Below, one piece after another: positions 41,801 through 50,481 of a stretch of 64,000 bases of DNA. The translations under genes and the position numbers were made by a program. The notes beneath the pieces were generated by a model that saw nothing but the letters and a program-made list of their open reading frames with translations, was not told the origin of the DNA and made no database searches. The first letter of the stretch is position 1. Every line of letters starts with the position of its first letter. The DNA is taken from the NCBI GenBank assembly GCA_017465475.1, contig JAFTWC010000044.1, forward strand, positions 1-64,000, given 5' to 3'. Origin of the DNA: Lachnospiraceae bacterium (lineage in GTDB: Bacteria > Bacillota > Clostridia > Lachnospirales > Lachnospiraceae).

Positions 41801-42637
41801 AGCAAGGTCCATAAGAGAAATGAACTTATCATCTCTGCCCTTATATAAAATCTCACGCTCTGCTACATACTTATCATAGGAAGCACGAATCGGAGCAGTA
41901 TAATCTCCCTCTTCAAAGGTTACATCCGTAAGCTCGGTAAGGAAGGTGGTGTGACGGCAATGGTCGGACCAATAGGTATCCAATACACGGATTTCAGTCA
42001 TGGACGGGTCACGCTTCTCATCGTCACGGAAATAGTTCTGAATGTGTAAAAAGTCACGGAACGTCATAGCAAGGTTAAGGGAATTGTAAAGCTCCTTTAA
42101 CTGTGCCTCCGGCATGGTTGCAAAACCGTCAAAGATAATAACATCTGCCGGATCTTCGAATACTGCCTCTAAAGTCTCAGGCTTTGCTTCTGCTGCTTCT
42201 CTGGAGTCTACCGGGTTGATACAGTAAGACTTAATTGCCTCTACTTCTTCCTTGGTCAATACACCGGATAATACATAGGTGGTAGCGGAACGAATCACCG
42301 GTTCTTCCGTCTCGTTTAAAAGCTTCACACACTGCTCTGCAGAGTCTGCTCTCTGATCAAACTGACCCGGCAAATACTCTACGGAGAAAACGGTATCTTC
42401 CGGACAAATCGGGAAGGTCTCTTCGTATACAAAATCTACCGGCGGCTCGGAAAATACGGTACCGAGTGCACGGGATACAGTCTCGTCACTTACATTTTCA
42501 ACATCATAACGGATTAAAACACGTACTGCGGTTACATTCTGAATGTTCAAATATTCTTTGATTTCATTCATCAACTCGCCGGCCTTTACAGCATACTCCG
42601 GCTTCTTTTCGGAATAAATTCTTCTAACCTTACTCAT
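38801..42637 (-). CDS. purL: Phosphoribosylformylglycinamidine synthase, single-chain
   Basis: Catalyses ATP- and glutamine-dependent conversion of FGAR to FGAM in purine synthesis. At 1,278 residues it is the long form, with the N-terminal PurS-like domain, two AIRS-type synthetase halves and a C-terminal glutaminase. Visible motifs include THNHPTEIEPFGGAATCLGG (about 330) with the FGAR/ATP-binding region, IGGKDSMSGS (about 815), and the class I glutaminase with the nucleophile in LGICNGFQAI (about 1,120) and the SHGEGRFV catalytic histidine segment. Usually Clostridia carry this form. A divergent LysR gene lies 185 bp upstream. No riboswitch was seen in the leader; an extended -10 (TGGTATACT) lies near 42692-42700. 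Confidence 0.97.
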   Translation of the reverse strand: MSKVRRIYSEKKPEYAVKAGELMNEIKEYLNIQNVTAVRVLIRYDVENVSDETVSRALGTVFSEPPVDFVYEETFPICPEDTVFSVEYLPGQFDQRADSAEQCVKLLNETEEPVIRSATTYVLSGVLTKEEVEAIKSYCINPVDSREAAEAKPETLEAVFEDPADVIIFDGFATMPEAQLKELYNSLNLAMTFRDFLHIQNYFRDDEKRDPSMTEIRVLDTYWSDHCRHTTFLTELTDVTFEEGDYTAPIRASYDKYVAEREILYKGRDDKFISLMDLALVGMKKLRADGKLDDMEVSDEINACSIIVPIEITRPDGKKETEEWLIFFKNETHNHPTEIEPFGGAATCLGGAIRDPLSGRGYVYHAMRVTGAADPTLPIAETLEGKLAQRKIVTGAASGYSSYGNQIGLATGLVDEIYHPNYVAKRLEIGAVMGAAPRKNVIRENSDPGDVIILMGGRTGRDGCGGATGSSKAHTAESIHTCGAEVQKGNAPTERKLQRLFRREEVASIIKKCNDFGAGGVSVAIGELADGLRVELDKVPKKYAGLDGTELAISESQERMAIVVDAKDVDKMLDFAAEENLEAVPVAVVTEDPRLVLVWRGKEIVNLKRSFLDTNGAHQEATAEVTMPKKEDSYFKKGASYTASRITRKTAKGETVLSGKTGIKGEWLSMLADLNTCSKKGLVEMFDSSIGANTVTMPYGGKYQMTPVQTMIAKVPVLDGDSEAVSMMSYGFDPYLSSWSPYHGAVYAVISSVAKIVAAGGDHTKIRFTFQEFFRRLGTDPKRWGEPLAALLGAFEAQVQLGLPSIGGKDSMSGSFQDIDVPPTLVSFAVDMAKTSDVVTGEFKKSGNVLVKFAMKKDSYDLPDYAAFAEQMSKITKLAQSGKIASMYALGAKGIAEAVSKMAFGNRLGAVISDAVSSHELFAPAYGEILAEVSKDCLNALNESGVVYKTVGTVTEAPMFVYGGETVTMEEALDAWTNTLEKVFPTRSNVKEEKINHPLFDAKTVYVAKNKVAKPRVFIPVFPGTNCEYDTMRSFRDAGAEVSTVVFRNRNEQDIRESVDAFEKEIRNAQILMFPGGFSAGDEPDGSGKFIATAFRNAKITDAVNDMLKQRDGLVLGICNGFQAIIKLGLVPYGEVTPQKEDSPTLTMNSIGRHISKSVYTKVVTNKSPWLMEAELGGVYAIPASHGEGRFVASKEWIEKLAANGQIATQYVDLAGNPTMDEDFNPNGSYFAIEGITSPDGRVLGKMAHSERRGNSVAVNIYGDQDQRIFASGVKYFK

Positions 42638-42765
42638 TCTTAACCATTCCTTTCTGATGTATAAAACATCCGCTGCCTCATTGTTGCTTTCAGTATACCA
42701 TTTCTTCGTTTATAAATAAAATTAATATATATTAAATGTTTTATTAGGATTTCTTATGAAAACAG

Positions 42766-42794
42766 TTGAAGTTCCGCCAAATATCTGTTATACT
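42766..42794 (+). promoter_or_regulatory. Promoter of the LysR-family gene
   Basis: TTGAAG (42766-42771) and TATACT (42789-42794) with a 17-bp spacer, 28 bp before the ATG at 42822. Confidence 0.75.
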
Positions 42795-42821
42795 GTCATT
42801 ATACAGCGGAAAGGAGTTTCT

Positions 42822-43712
42822 ATGGACGTAAATTACGAATTATACAAAGTTTTTTATTATGTAGCAAAAACCCTCAGCTTCTCTGAAGCAGCTTCCTCTC
42901 TGTTTATTTCCCAGTCAGCGGTCAGTCAGTCCGTTAAGGTACTGGAACGCCGTCTCGGACAGGTTCTGTTTACCAGAAGTACCAAACGTGTCACCCTGAC
43001 AAAGGAAGGAGAGATGTTATTTAAGCACATCGAACCGGCCATTAACCTGATTACAAAAGGCGAAAACCAGCTTGTTAACTCCAAAGCCTCCGGTGGTATG
43101 CAGCTGCGTATTGCTGCCAGCGATACCATCTGCCGTTATTATCTTGTACCGTATTTGAATCAGTTCCATCAGACCTTTCCTGAGGTTCACCTTCGGGTAA
43201 TGAACGCCACCTCCCTCCAATGTGCAGAGTTGCTTGCGGAAAATGCGGTGGATTTTATTGTTGCCAATTCTCCGAATCCGGCACTGAATAACTCCATGCA
43301 AATCGAAACACTGCGGGAGTTCTCGGATGTGTTTATTGCGAACAAATCCTCCTATGATTACTCCGAAGAATCCCTTTCCTTTGCGGAACTTTCCGCTCTT
43401 CCGATTTTAATGTTATCTAAGCGTTCCACTACCAGTGAGTTTTTACACGAACAGTTTTTATCCCATTCCGTAGAACTGGCACCGGCAGTTGAGCTGAGCA
43501 GTAACGATTTATTAATCGACCTGGCAAAAATCGGTCTCGGAATTGCATTTGTTCCGGATTTCTGTGTAGAAGGAAAGACCGACGACGAGCTCTATATTAT
43601 TAAAACAAAAGAGGTGCTTCCGAAGCGTAAGCTTGTTCTTGCTTATGACAACTCCCTTCCTGTTTCGGAACCGACGGAATACTTTATGAAATTGTTAAAA
43701 GGGCTTATCTAA
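42822..43712 (+). CDS. LysR-family transcriptional regulator
   Basis: A 296-residue regulator with a winged HTH (about 1-60: LYKVFYYVAKTLSFSEAASSLFISQSAVSQSVKVLERRLGQVLFTRSTKRVTLTKEG) and a periplasmic-binding-like effector domain (about 88-290). Start at 42822 is preceded by AAAGGAG; the in-frame upstream ATG falls inside the promoter. It is divergent from purL, so control of purL or self-regulation is possible, though purine synthesis is not usually under LysR control. The effector is unknown. A terminator follows. Confidence 0.92.
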   Translation: MDVNYELYKVFYYVAKTLSFSEAASSLFISQSAVSQSVKVLERRLGQVLFTRSTKRVTLTKEGEMLFKHIEPAINLITKGENQLVNSKASGGMQLRIAASDTICRYYLVPYLNQFHQTFPEVHLRVMNATSLQCAELLAENAVDFIVANSPNPALNNSMQIETLREFSDVFIANKSSYDYSEESLSFAELSALPILMLSKRSTTSEFLHEQFLSHSVELAPAVELSSNDLLIDLAKIGLGIAFVPDFCVEGKTDDELYIIKTKEVLPKRKLVLAYDNSLPVSEPTEYFMKLLKGLI

Positions 43713-43759
43713 CGCCGTAACATATGTTATTCATACCGGACCCTATGTACACCAAACCG

Positions 43760-43803
43760 AAAAGACTGCCGTTTCGCAAGACATCCTGCGACGACAGTCT
43801 TTT
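43760..43803. terminator. Convergent terminator between LysR and PPIase genes
   Basis: Arms AAAAGACTG and CAGTCTTTT with an inner TCGCA/TGCGA helix form a long imperfect hairpin in the 93-bp gap between two convergent genes. Both strands give T-runs. Confidence 0.8.
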
Positions 43804-43805
43804 CT

Positions 43806-44972
43806 TTACTCCAATATACTTACAGTGGCACCAAACACGATCTCGTCCCACACCGCATCGTTTACCTCCACCTTATACTCATCAAGTAATACTTTATAGG
43901 CTGCTGCAAAGGCATCGCTGCATTGAAGCTCGTATTCCGCTTCCACTGCCGCATCATAAGACTTCGTACACTCATCATCCAACATTCGAATCAAATATAC
44001 ACCGTACTCTGTCTGTACCGGTCCCCCCACTTCTCCTTCTTCCAACCGTAACGCCATTTTTCTGAATTCCTCTTCCGCACCGTCTCCTTTTTCCAAAAAA
44101 GTCCGGGTATTGTATACCAGTTCCTCTTCTCGTTCCGCCAATTCCTTAAAATCGGCACCCTCCGTCACCTGTAAATAGTAATCCCACATCTGTGCCCAAC
44201 AGGACTCTTTCACCTTATCACTTTCTTCACAAATATTATACTCCTCATCATAATAAGTAGTAGCCAGATACAAGTACTCCGTTTCATATTCCTTATACTC
44301 ATCTTTGTTTATAGTCTCTTGTACTGCTTCTTTGGTAATCCCCAAATCCTCCGTCATCTCCGTGTAATACTTTTCAGCCAACATCATAAACTCACAAACC
44401 CTTTGCAAACCTTCCGTGGTGAATCCGCCACGCTCCGTTTCCTCTGCTGACAAAACGCTTTTCAGCTCTTCCACAAATGCAGTACACGCTTTTTTCTCAT
44501 CCTCGGTTAGTTCAATGCCTTTCTTCACGGCACAATCCTGCATGACAGCATACTGAATCAGCATATCCATGGTATCTTCCTTAAACACATCCCTTGTGAG
44601 GCGACCATCTTCATCATAAGGCATGGCCCAGTAATCTTCCCCGTACTGGGTCTGATAAAAGGACGCATAGCTGTTTCCCTGAACTTCCATGGTATAAATA
44701 AAAAACATTGCCGTATCCATTGTAATTTTCATATCTCCTACGGATACCGCTATCTGTTCCGCATATTCTTTTGCATGCTTTGCCACCAGCTCCGGATTGG
44801 CTTTGTCAAACCCTTCCCTGGTCACTGCGCCAGTCGGTGCGGCATCGTTTCCTGTTTGCTCCTTTTTTTTACATGCCGACATGCCACATAGAAGCCCGCA
44901 AAGCAATACACAACTGCAGCATTTTATTAAAAAGTGCTTTCTTCCGTTTTTCCTTCTGCTGTATTTTTTCAT
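43806..44972 (-). CDS. PrsA/SurA-like peptidyl-prolyl isomerase lipoprotein
   Basis: The 388-residue precursor has a basic head (KKYSRRKNGRKHF), a hydrophobic segment and a lipobox GMSAC, followed by a Lys/Thr-rich linker. Residues about 70-230 form a SurA-N-like helical chaperone part. About 255-345 resembles a parvulin/PpiC domain, ending LRLEEGEVGGPVQTEYGVYLIRMLDDE, where the GPVQT..G.hli pattern is the rotamase signature. It would fold exported proteins at the membrane face. The start at 44972 has GGAAAGGAG upstream; the alternative GTG at 45002 overlaps the previous stop (GTGA) but lacks a ribosome site. It is the last gene of the Mrp-ASKHA operon. Confidence 0.75.
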   Translation of the reverse strand: MKKYSRRKNGRKHFLIKCCSCVLLCGLLCGMSACKKKEQTGNDAAPTGAVTREGFDKANPELVAKHAKEYAEQIAVSVGDMKITMDTAMFFIYTMEVQGNSYASFYQTQYGEDYWAMPYDEDGRLTRDVFKEDTMDMLIQYAVMQDCAVKKGIELTEDEKKACTAFVEELKSVLSAEETERGGFTTEGLQRVCEFMMLAEKYYTEMTEDLGITKEAVQETINKDEYKEYETEYLYLATTYYDEEYNICEESDKVKESCWAQMWDYYLQVTEGADFKELAEREEELVYNTRTFLEKGDGAEEEFRKMALRLEEGEVGGPVQTEYGVYLIRMLDDECTKSYDAAVEAEYELQCSDAFAAAYKVLLDEYKVEVNDAVWDEIVFGATVSILE

Positions 44973-44998
44973 CCCGCTCTCCTTTCCGTTCCCTATTT

Positions 44999-46339
44999 TC
45001 ACCGTTCAAAGTTCATATAACGGTAATAAAGTTCTTCAAACTCCGGCTGCTCTGCCAAATTTATCATTTCTCCGGTTGCATGTATCTCCGGCTCTCTATC
45101 CTTCCAATATTGTAAAAGACCTCCTATACAACTGTTTCCCACAAAAGAAACCTTTCCGGCAAACTCCCGCGGTAAAAGTCCCGTATCAAACAAGTCATTT
45201 ACCTCACAAAAACGTCCCACTCCGCCGGCAATATAGATTCTTGAGATTTCCGACAACGGAACCTCCGCCTTTTTGCTCAATAATTCGATTCCGGCCCGAA
45301 GTGCTCCCTTTGCCAACTGAAACTCCCGTATATCTTCCTGTAACACCCCTTCATATCCTTCTAAAAAATACGATTCGGATAATAATCCCGTTTCATCCAC
45401 CGCTTCCTGCCGTATCCCCTGCGCAATCAACCGAAACAGCTCCGATGCATAGGCAAAGCGTCCGCCTTCAAAGGCACTTCCCATAGCTGCCGCCGTTCCG
45501 AATAAGCTCTTACCGTTCCACAAAAGAAGCTCTCCGTTAGTTCCCAAATCAAGGAGTAAACAAGGAAATTGCCCCCGCATGTCCTGCTGTTTTTCCCCTG
45601 CCGAGACCTCCGTTTCCTCCCCCTTCCTTACTTGTATCGCCCACGGGAATACCGAATACGCTCCCGCCGTCACATCCCCGCCCACAAAGGCAGCAAAGCA
45701 TGGGAACACCGTAACCCCTGCCTGTTTCAACCATTTCGGAAACTCTGCGTACTGATCACACTCTGCAAACAACCCGGCACAGGAAATCTCGTTTTTTTCT
45801 GTTGTGTAAGCCCGAAAAGGAGCTTTTGCAAATCCATCCACCGGATAACCTAACAATAAATGTTGCATGACTGTATTTCCTGCCACGACAATCCGGACCT
45901 TTTCCGGGCGCCACTCTTCCATCTTTCTGTTTCTTTCCTCACACAGCTTTTCAAGTACAAAAAGGAAGCCTTTTGCCAAGGCTTCCCTTATCATTTTTTG
46001 TAATTGCTCCCGCTTCCCCTGCATGGCCGCATCCACTCTGCCGATAACATCCGCTGCAATGATTCTCTGCGGATTCTCTGTTCCGTAAGACACCGTCCCG
46101 CTCGCATCCGCACAAACAAACGCCAACGTAGTGGTTCCCAAATCCACCGCCAAAACTAATGTTGCTTCCTTATCCCCCGGAGCTGTCTCTCCACGGAATT
46201 CTGCCGTTCCATCAGTATGAACTATTTCCTTCGGCGTAAAAAACTCCGTCAGTCCCGTGTACACCGCTGTCTTAGCTGCTTTTTTGCACTCCGGACAACC
46301 TCGTTCTCCGTGACATGCGCCACAATACGTTTTATTCAT
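44999..46339 (-). CDS. ASKHA-fold ATPase of the RACo/COG3894 family (DUF4445)
   Basis: A 446-residue protein with an ATP-binding ASKHA fold. The phosphate loops are LAVDLGTTTLAFVCADA (about 62-78) and LLLDLGTNGELLLWN (about 265-280), and the adenosine site is YIAGGVGRFCEV near 388. This is the C-terminal half of reductive activators of corrinoid proteins. The typical N-terminal [2Fe-2S] ferredoxin domain is absent; instead a short start MNKTYCGACHGERGCPECKK offers four cysteines (CX2CX5CX2C) that could bind a metal cluster. No corrinoid methyltransferase is nearby. Start at 46339 has GGAGG upstream, 14 bp after the Mrp gene stop. Confidence 0.82.
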   Translation of the reverse strand: MNKTYCGACHGERGCPECKKAAKTAVYTGLTEFFTPKEIVHTDGTAEFRGETAPGDKEATLVLAVDLGTTTLAFVCADASGTVSYGTENPQRIIAADVIGRVDAAMQGKREQLQKMIREALAKGFLFVLEKLCEERNRKMEEWRPEKVRIVVAGNTVMQHLLLGYPVDGFAKAPFRAYTTEKNEISCAGLFAECDQYAEFPKWLKQAGVTVFPCFAAFVGGDVTAGAYSVFPWAIQVRKGEETEVSAGEKQQDMRGQFPCLLLDLGTNGELLLWNGKSLFGTAAAMGSAFEGGRFAYASELFRLIAQGIRQEAVDETGLLSESYFLEGYEGVLQEDIREFQLAKGALRAGIELLSKKAEVPLSEISRIYIAGGVGRFCEVNDLFDTGLLPREFAGKVSFVGNSCIGGLLQYWKDREPEIHATGEMINLAEQPEFEELYYRYMNFER

Positions 46340-46352
46340 ATATCCTCCGGAC

Positions 46353-47630
46353 TTAATGACATCCGCAAGAGCAGTCGCCGCCACAGCCACAGCCTTCATC
46401 TCCGGACTCATGGGAATGACAATTCGGCTCCGTACTGGTTCCGAGACTTCCGTCCAGATATCCTGCCACTGCCACTTCAATATCACCGGTCAGTCCCGGT
46501 ACAACCAAAATATCAGATGCCATCAATGCCTGCATTGCTCCAAGACCGATACCTCCGCAAAGAAGTACCTTTACTCCCTTATCCGCAAGCACACCGGCCA
46601 TTGCCTCATGTCCGTTTCCATCCGTTTCAAGGAATGTCTTTGCCATCAAAATACCGTCACTGAAGGTATATAATGCAAACTTTTTACAATGTCCGAAATG
46701 CTGGAATACATTGTTATCGTCATCTGCGGTTACCGCAAGAGTATAATTTCCCTGTTCAGCCGCGGTAGCCTGTGCCGGAAGAAGCTCCTTTAATACAAGC
46801 GTTACATCCTCAAGCCAGTCACCTTCTAAGCCCTCAATATTACCTGCATCTACTGCCTTTGCAATATTCGGGTTAAGCGGAAGTCTTCCGAGTACCGGAA
46901 GGTTAAACTTACGTGCTGTATCTTCAATATGGCTTTCGCCGAAGACATACATCTTTTCTCCACAACATCCGCACTCTACATAACTGTAGTTTTCCACAAG
47001 ACCAAGCACCGGAATATCCATCTCACGAGCCATATTCACAGCCTTTGCCACTACCATGGAAACCAAATCCTGCGGACTGGTTACGATTACAATACCGTCT
47101 ACCGGAAGAGACTGGAACACCGTAAGCGGAACATCACCGGTTCCCGGCGGCATATCAACAAACATATAATCTACATCGCCCCAAACCACCTGAGACCAAA
47201 ACTGCTTAACGGTACCTGCAATAACCGGACCTCTCCAGACCACCGGTACTTCTTCGTTTTCCAACAAAAGATTTACGGACATAATTGCCGTACCGTTCTT
47301 TGTATACTCCGGCAAAATACCAAGTTCATTGCCCTGTGCCTTTTTGTGTACACCGAATGCCATCGGAATGGACGGTCCCGTCACATCGGCATCGAGAACT
47401 GCGGTCTTATATCCCATACGCTGCATCATAACAGCCAGATAAGATGTTACAAAAGACTTACCGACTCCGCCTTTCCCGCTGACAACACCAATTACTTTCT
47501 TCACATTACTATACTGATTCATCGGTTCTGCAAACTGGGACTTGTCCGGCTTTCTTGAACTGCAGTTGGAAGAACAGCTGCTGCAATCATGGGAACAATT
47601 TAACTCCTGCTCGTAAATTTCTTCACTCAT
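46353..47630 (-). CDS. Mrp/NBP35-family ATPase fused to a NifX/NifB-like domain
   Basis: A 425-residue iron-sulfur carrier ATPase. The N-terminus has a cysteine-rich head (CSHDCSSCSSNCSS), then a deviant Walker A VSGKGGVGKSF near residue 48 and DYMFVDMPPGTGDVPLT near 145. CGCCGEKMYVFG near 220 holds the conserved cysteines that bridge two subunits. The C-terminal domain (about 290-400: NVFQHFGHCKKFALYTF...LLCGGIGLGAMQAL) is a dinitrogenase-cofactor domain of the NifX/NifB type, and the tail is Cys/His-rich (GCGCGGDCSCGCH). This fusion is known in Clostridia. It heads the operon with the ASKHA ATPase and the PPIase lipoprotein. Confidence 0.92.
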   Translation of the reverse strand: MSEEIYEQELNCSHDCSSCSSNCSSRKPDKSQFAEPMNQYSNVKKVIGVVSGKGGVGKSFVTSYLAVMMQRMGYKTAVLDADVTGPSIPMAFGVHKKAQGNELGILPEYTKNGTAIMSVNLLLENEEVPVVWRGPVIAGTVKQFWSQVVWGDVDYMFVDMPPGTGDVPLTVFQSLPVDGIVIVTSPQDLVSMVVAKAVNMAREMDIPVLGLVENYSYVECGCCGEKMYVFGESHIEDTARKFNLPVLGRLPLNPNIAKAVDAGNIEGLEGDWLEDVTLVLKELLPAQATAAEQGNYTLAVTADDDNNVFQHFGHCKKFALYTFSDGILMAKTFLETDGNGHEAMAGVLADKGVKVLLCGGIGLGAMQALMASDILVVPGLTGDIEVAVAGYLDGSLGTSTEPNCHSHESGDEGCGCGGDCSCGCH

Positions 47631-47696
47631 TTCAAAAACCTCTCTTTATTCCATATGTTAAAATCCTAACGCTATCCATCATTATACGCCTTTGAA

Positions 47697-48002
47697 TTAT
47701 TTTGTCAAGTAATCCATGCAAAGACGCACTTCTGTATACGGGCGCACGTAGGTGTTTGCCACTGCCACATGGTCCGGGTGGGACTGATATCCTTTTAATG
47801 CTTCTTCGTTCTCTAAGGTGCTGTCAAGCATCACATCCGCATTGGAAGAAGCTAACGGCGTAATCACAATCTTAAGTTCCGTAAGCCCCGGCACTTTTCC
47901 TACCAATGCCTCTAAGTTTTCCTTCATCTCCCGCAGAACTCTCTCTTTCATCTCTCCGGCAACTTCTTCTTTTAATTTCCATAAAATCACATGTTTCACC
48001 AT
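47697..48002 (-). CDS. Dabb (stress-responsive A/B barrel) family protein
   Basis: A 101-residue protein with the Dabb pattern: MVKHVILWKLKEEV at the start, ELKIVITPLASSNADVMLDSTLENEEALKGYQSHPDHVAVANTYVRPYTEVRLCMDY at the end. It forms a dimeric ferredoxin-like barrel; the biochemical role is unknown in most members. Its ATG shares one base with the stop of the upstream HD-GYP gene (TAATG), so it is coupled to it. No ligand residues are obvious. Confidence 0.88.
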   Translation of the reverse strand: MVKHVILWKLKEEVAGEMKERVLREMKENLEALVGKVPGLTELKIVITPLASSNADVMLDSTLENEEALKGYQSHPDHVAVANTYVRPYTEVRLCMDYLTK

Positions 48003-49303
48003 TACATTTCCTCCTGAAATTGATAAAATACTTTTTCGACCTTGTCTCTGATTCGTAAAAATGCTTTCGCAATTAACGGGTCAAACTGTGTACCCGCACC
48101 TTGCTCAATGATAGCAAAGGACTCGTCAAGAGACATCGCTCCTCTGTAGCAGCGTTCCTGAGACACCGCATCAAAGACATCCGCTATAGCCACTACCCGT
48201 GCACAAAGCGGAATTTTCGTTCCGGATAATCCTTCCGGATAACCGGAACCATCCCACCGCTCATGATGGTATCTTGCCACCTGCCAGGCCATGGTAATAT
48301 ACCCCGGTTCCTCCAGTGTGGCCAAACTGGCTTTTATCATATCTGCTCCCTTTACGGTATGCGTTTTCATGATTTCATATTCGTCCGTTGTCAAACGCCC
48401 CGGCTTTTGCAACACAGTATCCGTCACGGCAATCTTTCCGAAAGCATGCATCGGTGCCGCTTTTATCAGATAGTCTGTGTACTCATTGTCCAATTCATCC
48501 GCATAGATTCCGTTGGTTTTCAATGCATCCACAATCAACCGTACATATTCGACTGTTCTCTTTACATGCTCTCCCGTACTTCCGTCTCTTCCTTCAATGA
48601 CATCCGAAAACGCAAAAATCACCTCTTCATGATACTGAATCAGGGCACTGTTTGCTGCATTCTCCATGGCACAATATGCCACCAGAATCAGTGTGGTAAT
48701 CGCTAATGATGTCACCAAAGCATCCGGCACAAACATCTGCCAGAGAACAGCACCTAAGAACACCGGAACGCAAATCAGGAAATTGACTCTGGATTGTTTC
48801 GGTAAATTATCTCTGTACTTTTTCCATACATAATAAGCAAGTCCCAGATAATACAGTACCAAAACATAGCAGACAATCACAGATACACCCATGGAATAAT
48901 TGGACATGGTTCCCACTTTATATTCAATGGATGAAATTCCGAGGAGCATTATTAAACTTCCCGCATAATGCGGCAAAAACACAATCCGCTTCCATTTGTT
49001 GGAGGACAGAGGCATTTCCAGTATCGCGGCCACATACAAAAACACATCCAGAAGGCACCGGTCAATCACCCACAAATAAAGCAAATGCAGAATATTATTC
49101 ACAATTACCGGCACGGTATCCAAATGATTCACCGTATATACCGTAACAATATCCAACACAAAATACAATAAGGAAAAAAACAACAATCGCTCAAAGCTGG
49201 TCATACGTTTCAGATTCTTCTGTTTTTGACGACCTCTGAAGTACAACACAAAAATCAACAGCACAATCACCATACAGCCGATTTGAAGCTTATAATGGAG
49301 CAT
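48002..49303 (-). CDS. Membrane-anchored HD-GYP domain protein with altered HD motif
   Basis: A 433-residue protein with about six to seven N-terminal membrane helices (about 5-205) and a C-terminal HD-GYP domain. HD-GYP enzymes hydrolyse cyclic di-GMP. The segment HHERWDGSGYPEGLSG is intact and DVFDAVSQERCYR follows, but the metal dyad reads HAFGKIAV instead of HDIGKI, so the catalytic aspartate is replaced by alanine. The protein may thus bind rather than cleave the nucleotide, or it may use other metal ligands. Start at 49303 is 9 nt after GGAGG; the ATG at 49309 is too close. It is translationally coupled to the Dabb gene. Confidence 0.85.
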   Translation of the reverse strand: MLHYKLQIGCMVIVLLIFVLYFRGRQKQKNLKRMTSFERLLFFSLLYFVLDIVTVYTVNHLDTVPVIVNNILHLLYLWVIDRCLLDVFLYVAAILEMPLSSNKWKRIVFLPHYAGSLIMLLGISSIEYKVGTMSNYSMGVSVIVCYVLVLYYLGLAYYVWKKYRDNLPKQSRVNFLICVPVFLGAVLWQMFVPDALVTSLAITTLILVAYCAMENAANSALIQYHEEVIFAFSDVIEGRDGSTGEHVKRTVEYVRLIVDALKTNGIYADELDNEYTDYLIKAAPMHAFGKIAVTDTVLQKPGRLTTDEYEIMKTHTVKGADMIKASLATLEEPGYITMAWQVARYHHERWDGSGYPEGLSGTKIPLCARVVAIADVFDAVSQERCYRGAMSLDESFAIIEQGAGTQFDPLIAKAFLRIRDKVEKVFYQFQEEM

Positions 49304-49381
49304 AGGCATTCACCTCCGATTATGTATAGTATACCATAAAGCAACGATTTTTTCCATATAATCTGCATTTTAACAAACTTC

Positions 49382-49708
49382 CTAAAACACCAACTGCACC
49401 AGCAACATATAGCAGACTGTACCGCCACCGATGGAGAGAAGCATATTTCGTTTCCATAAATGCAGCATCACAACAAGAAGAATCGCCAAACCTTCAGGAA
49501 ATCCGTGACTTCCCGACAGCACATTTACATTTTTCAGACAATACACTACCAACATTCCGAATATGGCCGCAGGCAACGCTTTCCCCAAATACCGGATATA
49601 CTTCGGTGTCGGTTTATCTGAACGAAAGATAAGAAACGGTAAAAAGCGGGTACACATGGTCGCCAGCGCACAAAGTGCAATTGTAATAATCTCCTGCGTC
49701 AGTGTCAT
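49382..49708 (-). CDS. azlD: AzlD-family branched-chain amino acid export subunit
   Basis: A 108-residue membrane protein with three to four helices, beginning [28 protein letters not shown] and containing [23 protein letters not shown], typical of AzlD. It partners with AzlC to export branched-chain amino acids or their analogues. Its ATG overlaps the AzlC stop (ATGA at 49705-49708), so the two are made in equal amounts. Confidence 0.9.
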   Translation of the reverse strand: MTLTQEIITIALCALATMCTRFLPFLIFRSDKPTPKYIRYLGKALPAAIFGMLVVYCLKNVNVLSGSHGFPEGLAILLVVMLHLWKRNMLLSIGGGTVCYMLLVQLVF

Positions 49709-50427
49709 GATAAACCTCCTGCCTTTTCAACCGGCTTCCGAAACACCGTAAGAAAACATAAAATGCAAACCATAGTAGGAATCAGGAACGAATCCGCCCC
49801 GAACAAAAGGAGGCAACCCGCCGATGCCGCCACACCAATCAATGCTGTATAATGCTTCTTTTCCTTTAACCACTGTTCAATGAATATCACTACAAACATG
49901 GCCGTCATTACAAAGTCAAGACCTTCCGTATTAAATGTAATGAAGCTGCCTAATATACCTCCTGCGGTTGCTCCGATAACCCAATAGGACTGATTTAATA
50001 CGGTGACAAAGAAGTAAGACCATCCTTTGTCCGTACCTTCCGGTACTTCCGTGGCACAATTTATGGAAAAGCTTTCATCGCACATGCCAAAAATCAAATA
50101 GGGCTTTTTCCATCCGGTCCCTTTATATTTTTCAAGCAGAGCTATCCCGTAAAACAAATGTCTTGCCTGTATCATCAATGCCATCAAAAAAGTTTGCATA
50201 GGTGCAAAACTACCCAACAACATCGTCACCGCCACAAATTCCAAAGAGCCCCCGAAAATCACCATGCTCATACAAAGGGGATACACAAAAGAAAAACCTG
50301 ATACCTTCATATAAATTCCGTAGGACATTCCTAAAAACAAAAACCCCATCATAATCGGAATTGTTTTCGGAAAGGCCGCCAAAAACGACCTCTTTACAAC
50401 ACCCCTTTTACTTTCTCTTCCAGACAT
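49705..50427 (-). CDS. azlC: AzlC-family branched-chain amino acid exporter
   Basis: A 240-residue membrane protein with about seven helices. Its motif [19 protein letters not shown] near residue 25, [14 protein letters not shown] and [15 protein letters not shown] are AzlC hallmarks. It works with AzlD in the next gene. The start at 50427 follows GGAGGA. The frame extends upstream to 50538, but a terminator at 50444-50481 lies inside that extension. The terminator ends only a few bases from the ribosome site, so expression may depend on read-through or attenuation. Confidence 0.9.
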   Translation of the reverse strand: MSGRESKRGVVKRSFLAAFPKTIPIMMGFLFLGMSYGIYMKVSGFSFVYPLCMSMVIFGGSLEFVAVTMLLGSFAPMQTFLMALMIQARHLFYGIALLEKYKGTGWKKPYLIFGMCDESFSINCATEVPEGTDKGWSYFFVTVLNQSYWVIGATAGGILGSFITFNTEGLDFVMTAMFVVIFIEQWLKEKKHYTALIGVAASAGCLLLFGADSFLIPTMVCILCFLTVFRKPVEKAGGLS

Positions 50428-50443
50428 GCTGTCCTCCTCTGAC

Positions 50444-50481
50444 AAAAAACTGCCACCGTACCGCGTAACGTACAGTGGCAG
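50444..50481 (-). terminator. Intrinsic terminator just upstream of azlC
   Basis: On the minus strand CTGCCACTGTAC and its near-perfect complement form a hairpin followed by TTTTTT, 17 bp before the azlC start and 60 bp past the epimerase stop. It ends the epimerase transcript, or acts as an attenuator for azlCD. Confidence 0.8.

Noticed and set aside
42638-42821. Purine riboswitch upstream of purL
   Set aside because: The leader is short and AT-rich with no three-way junction or terminator visible; only an extended -10 promoter element is seen.
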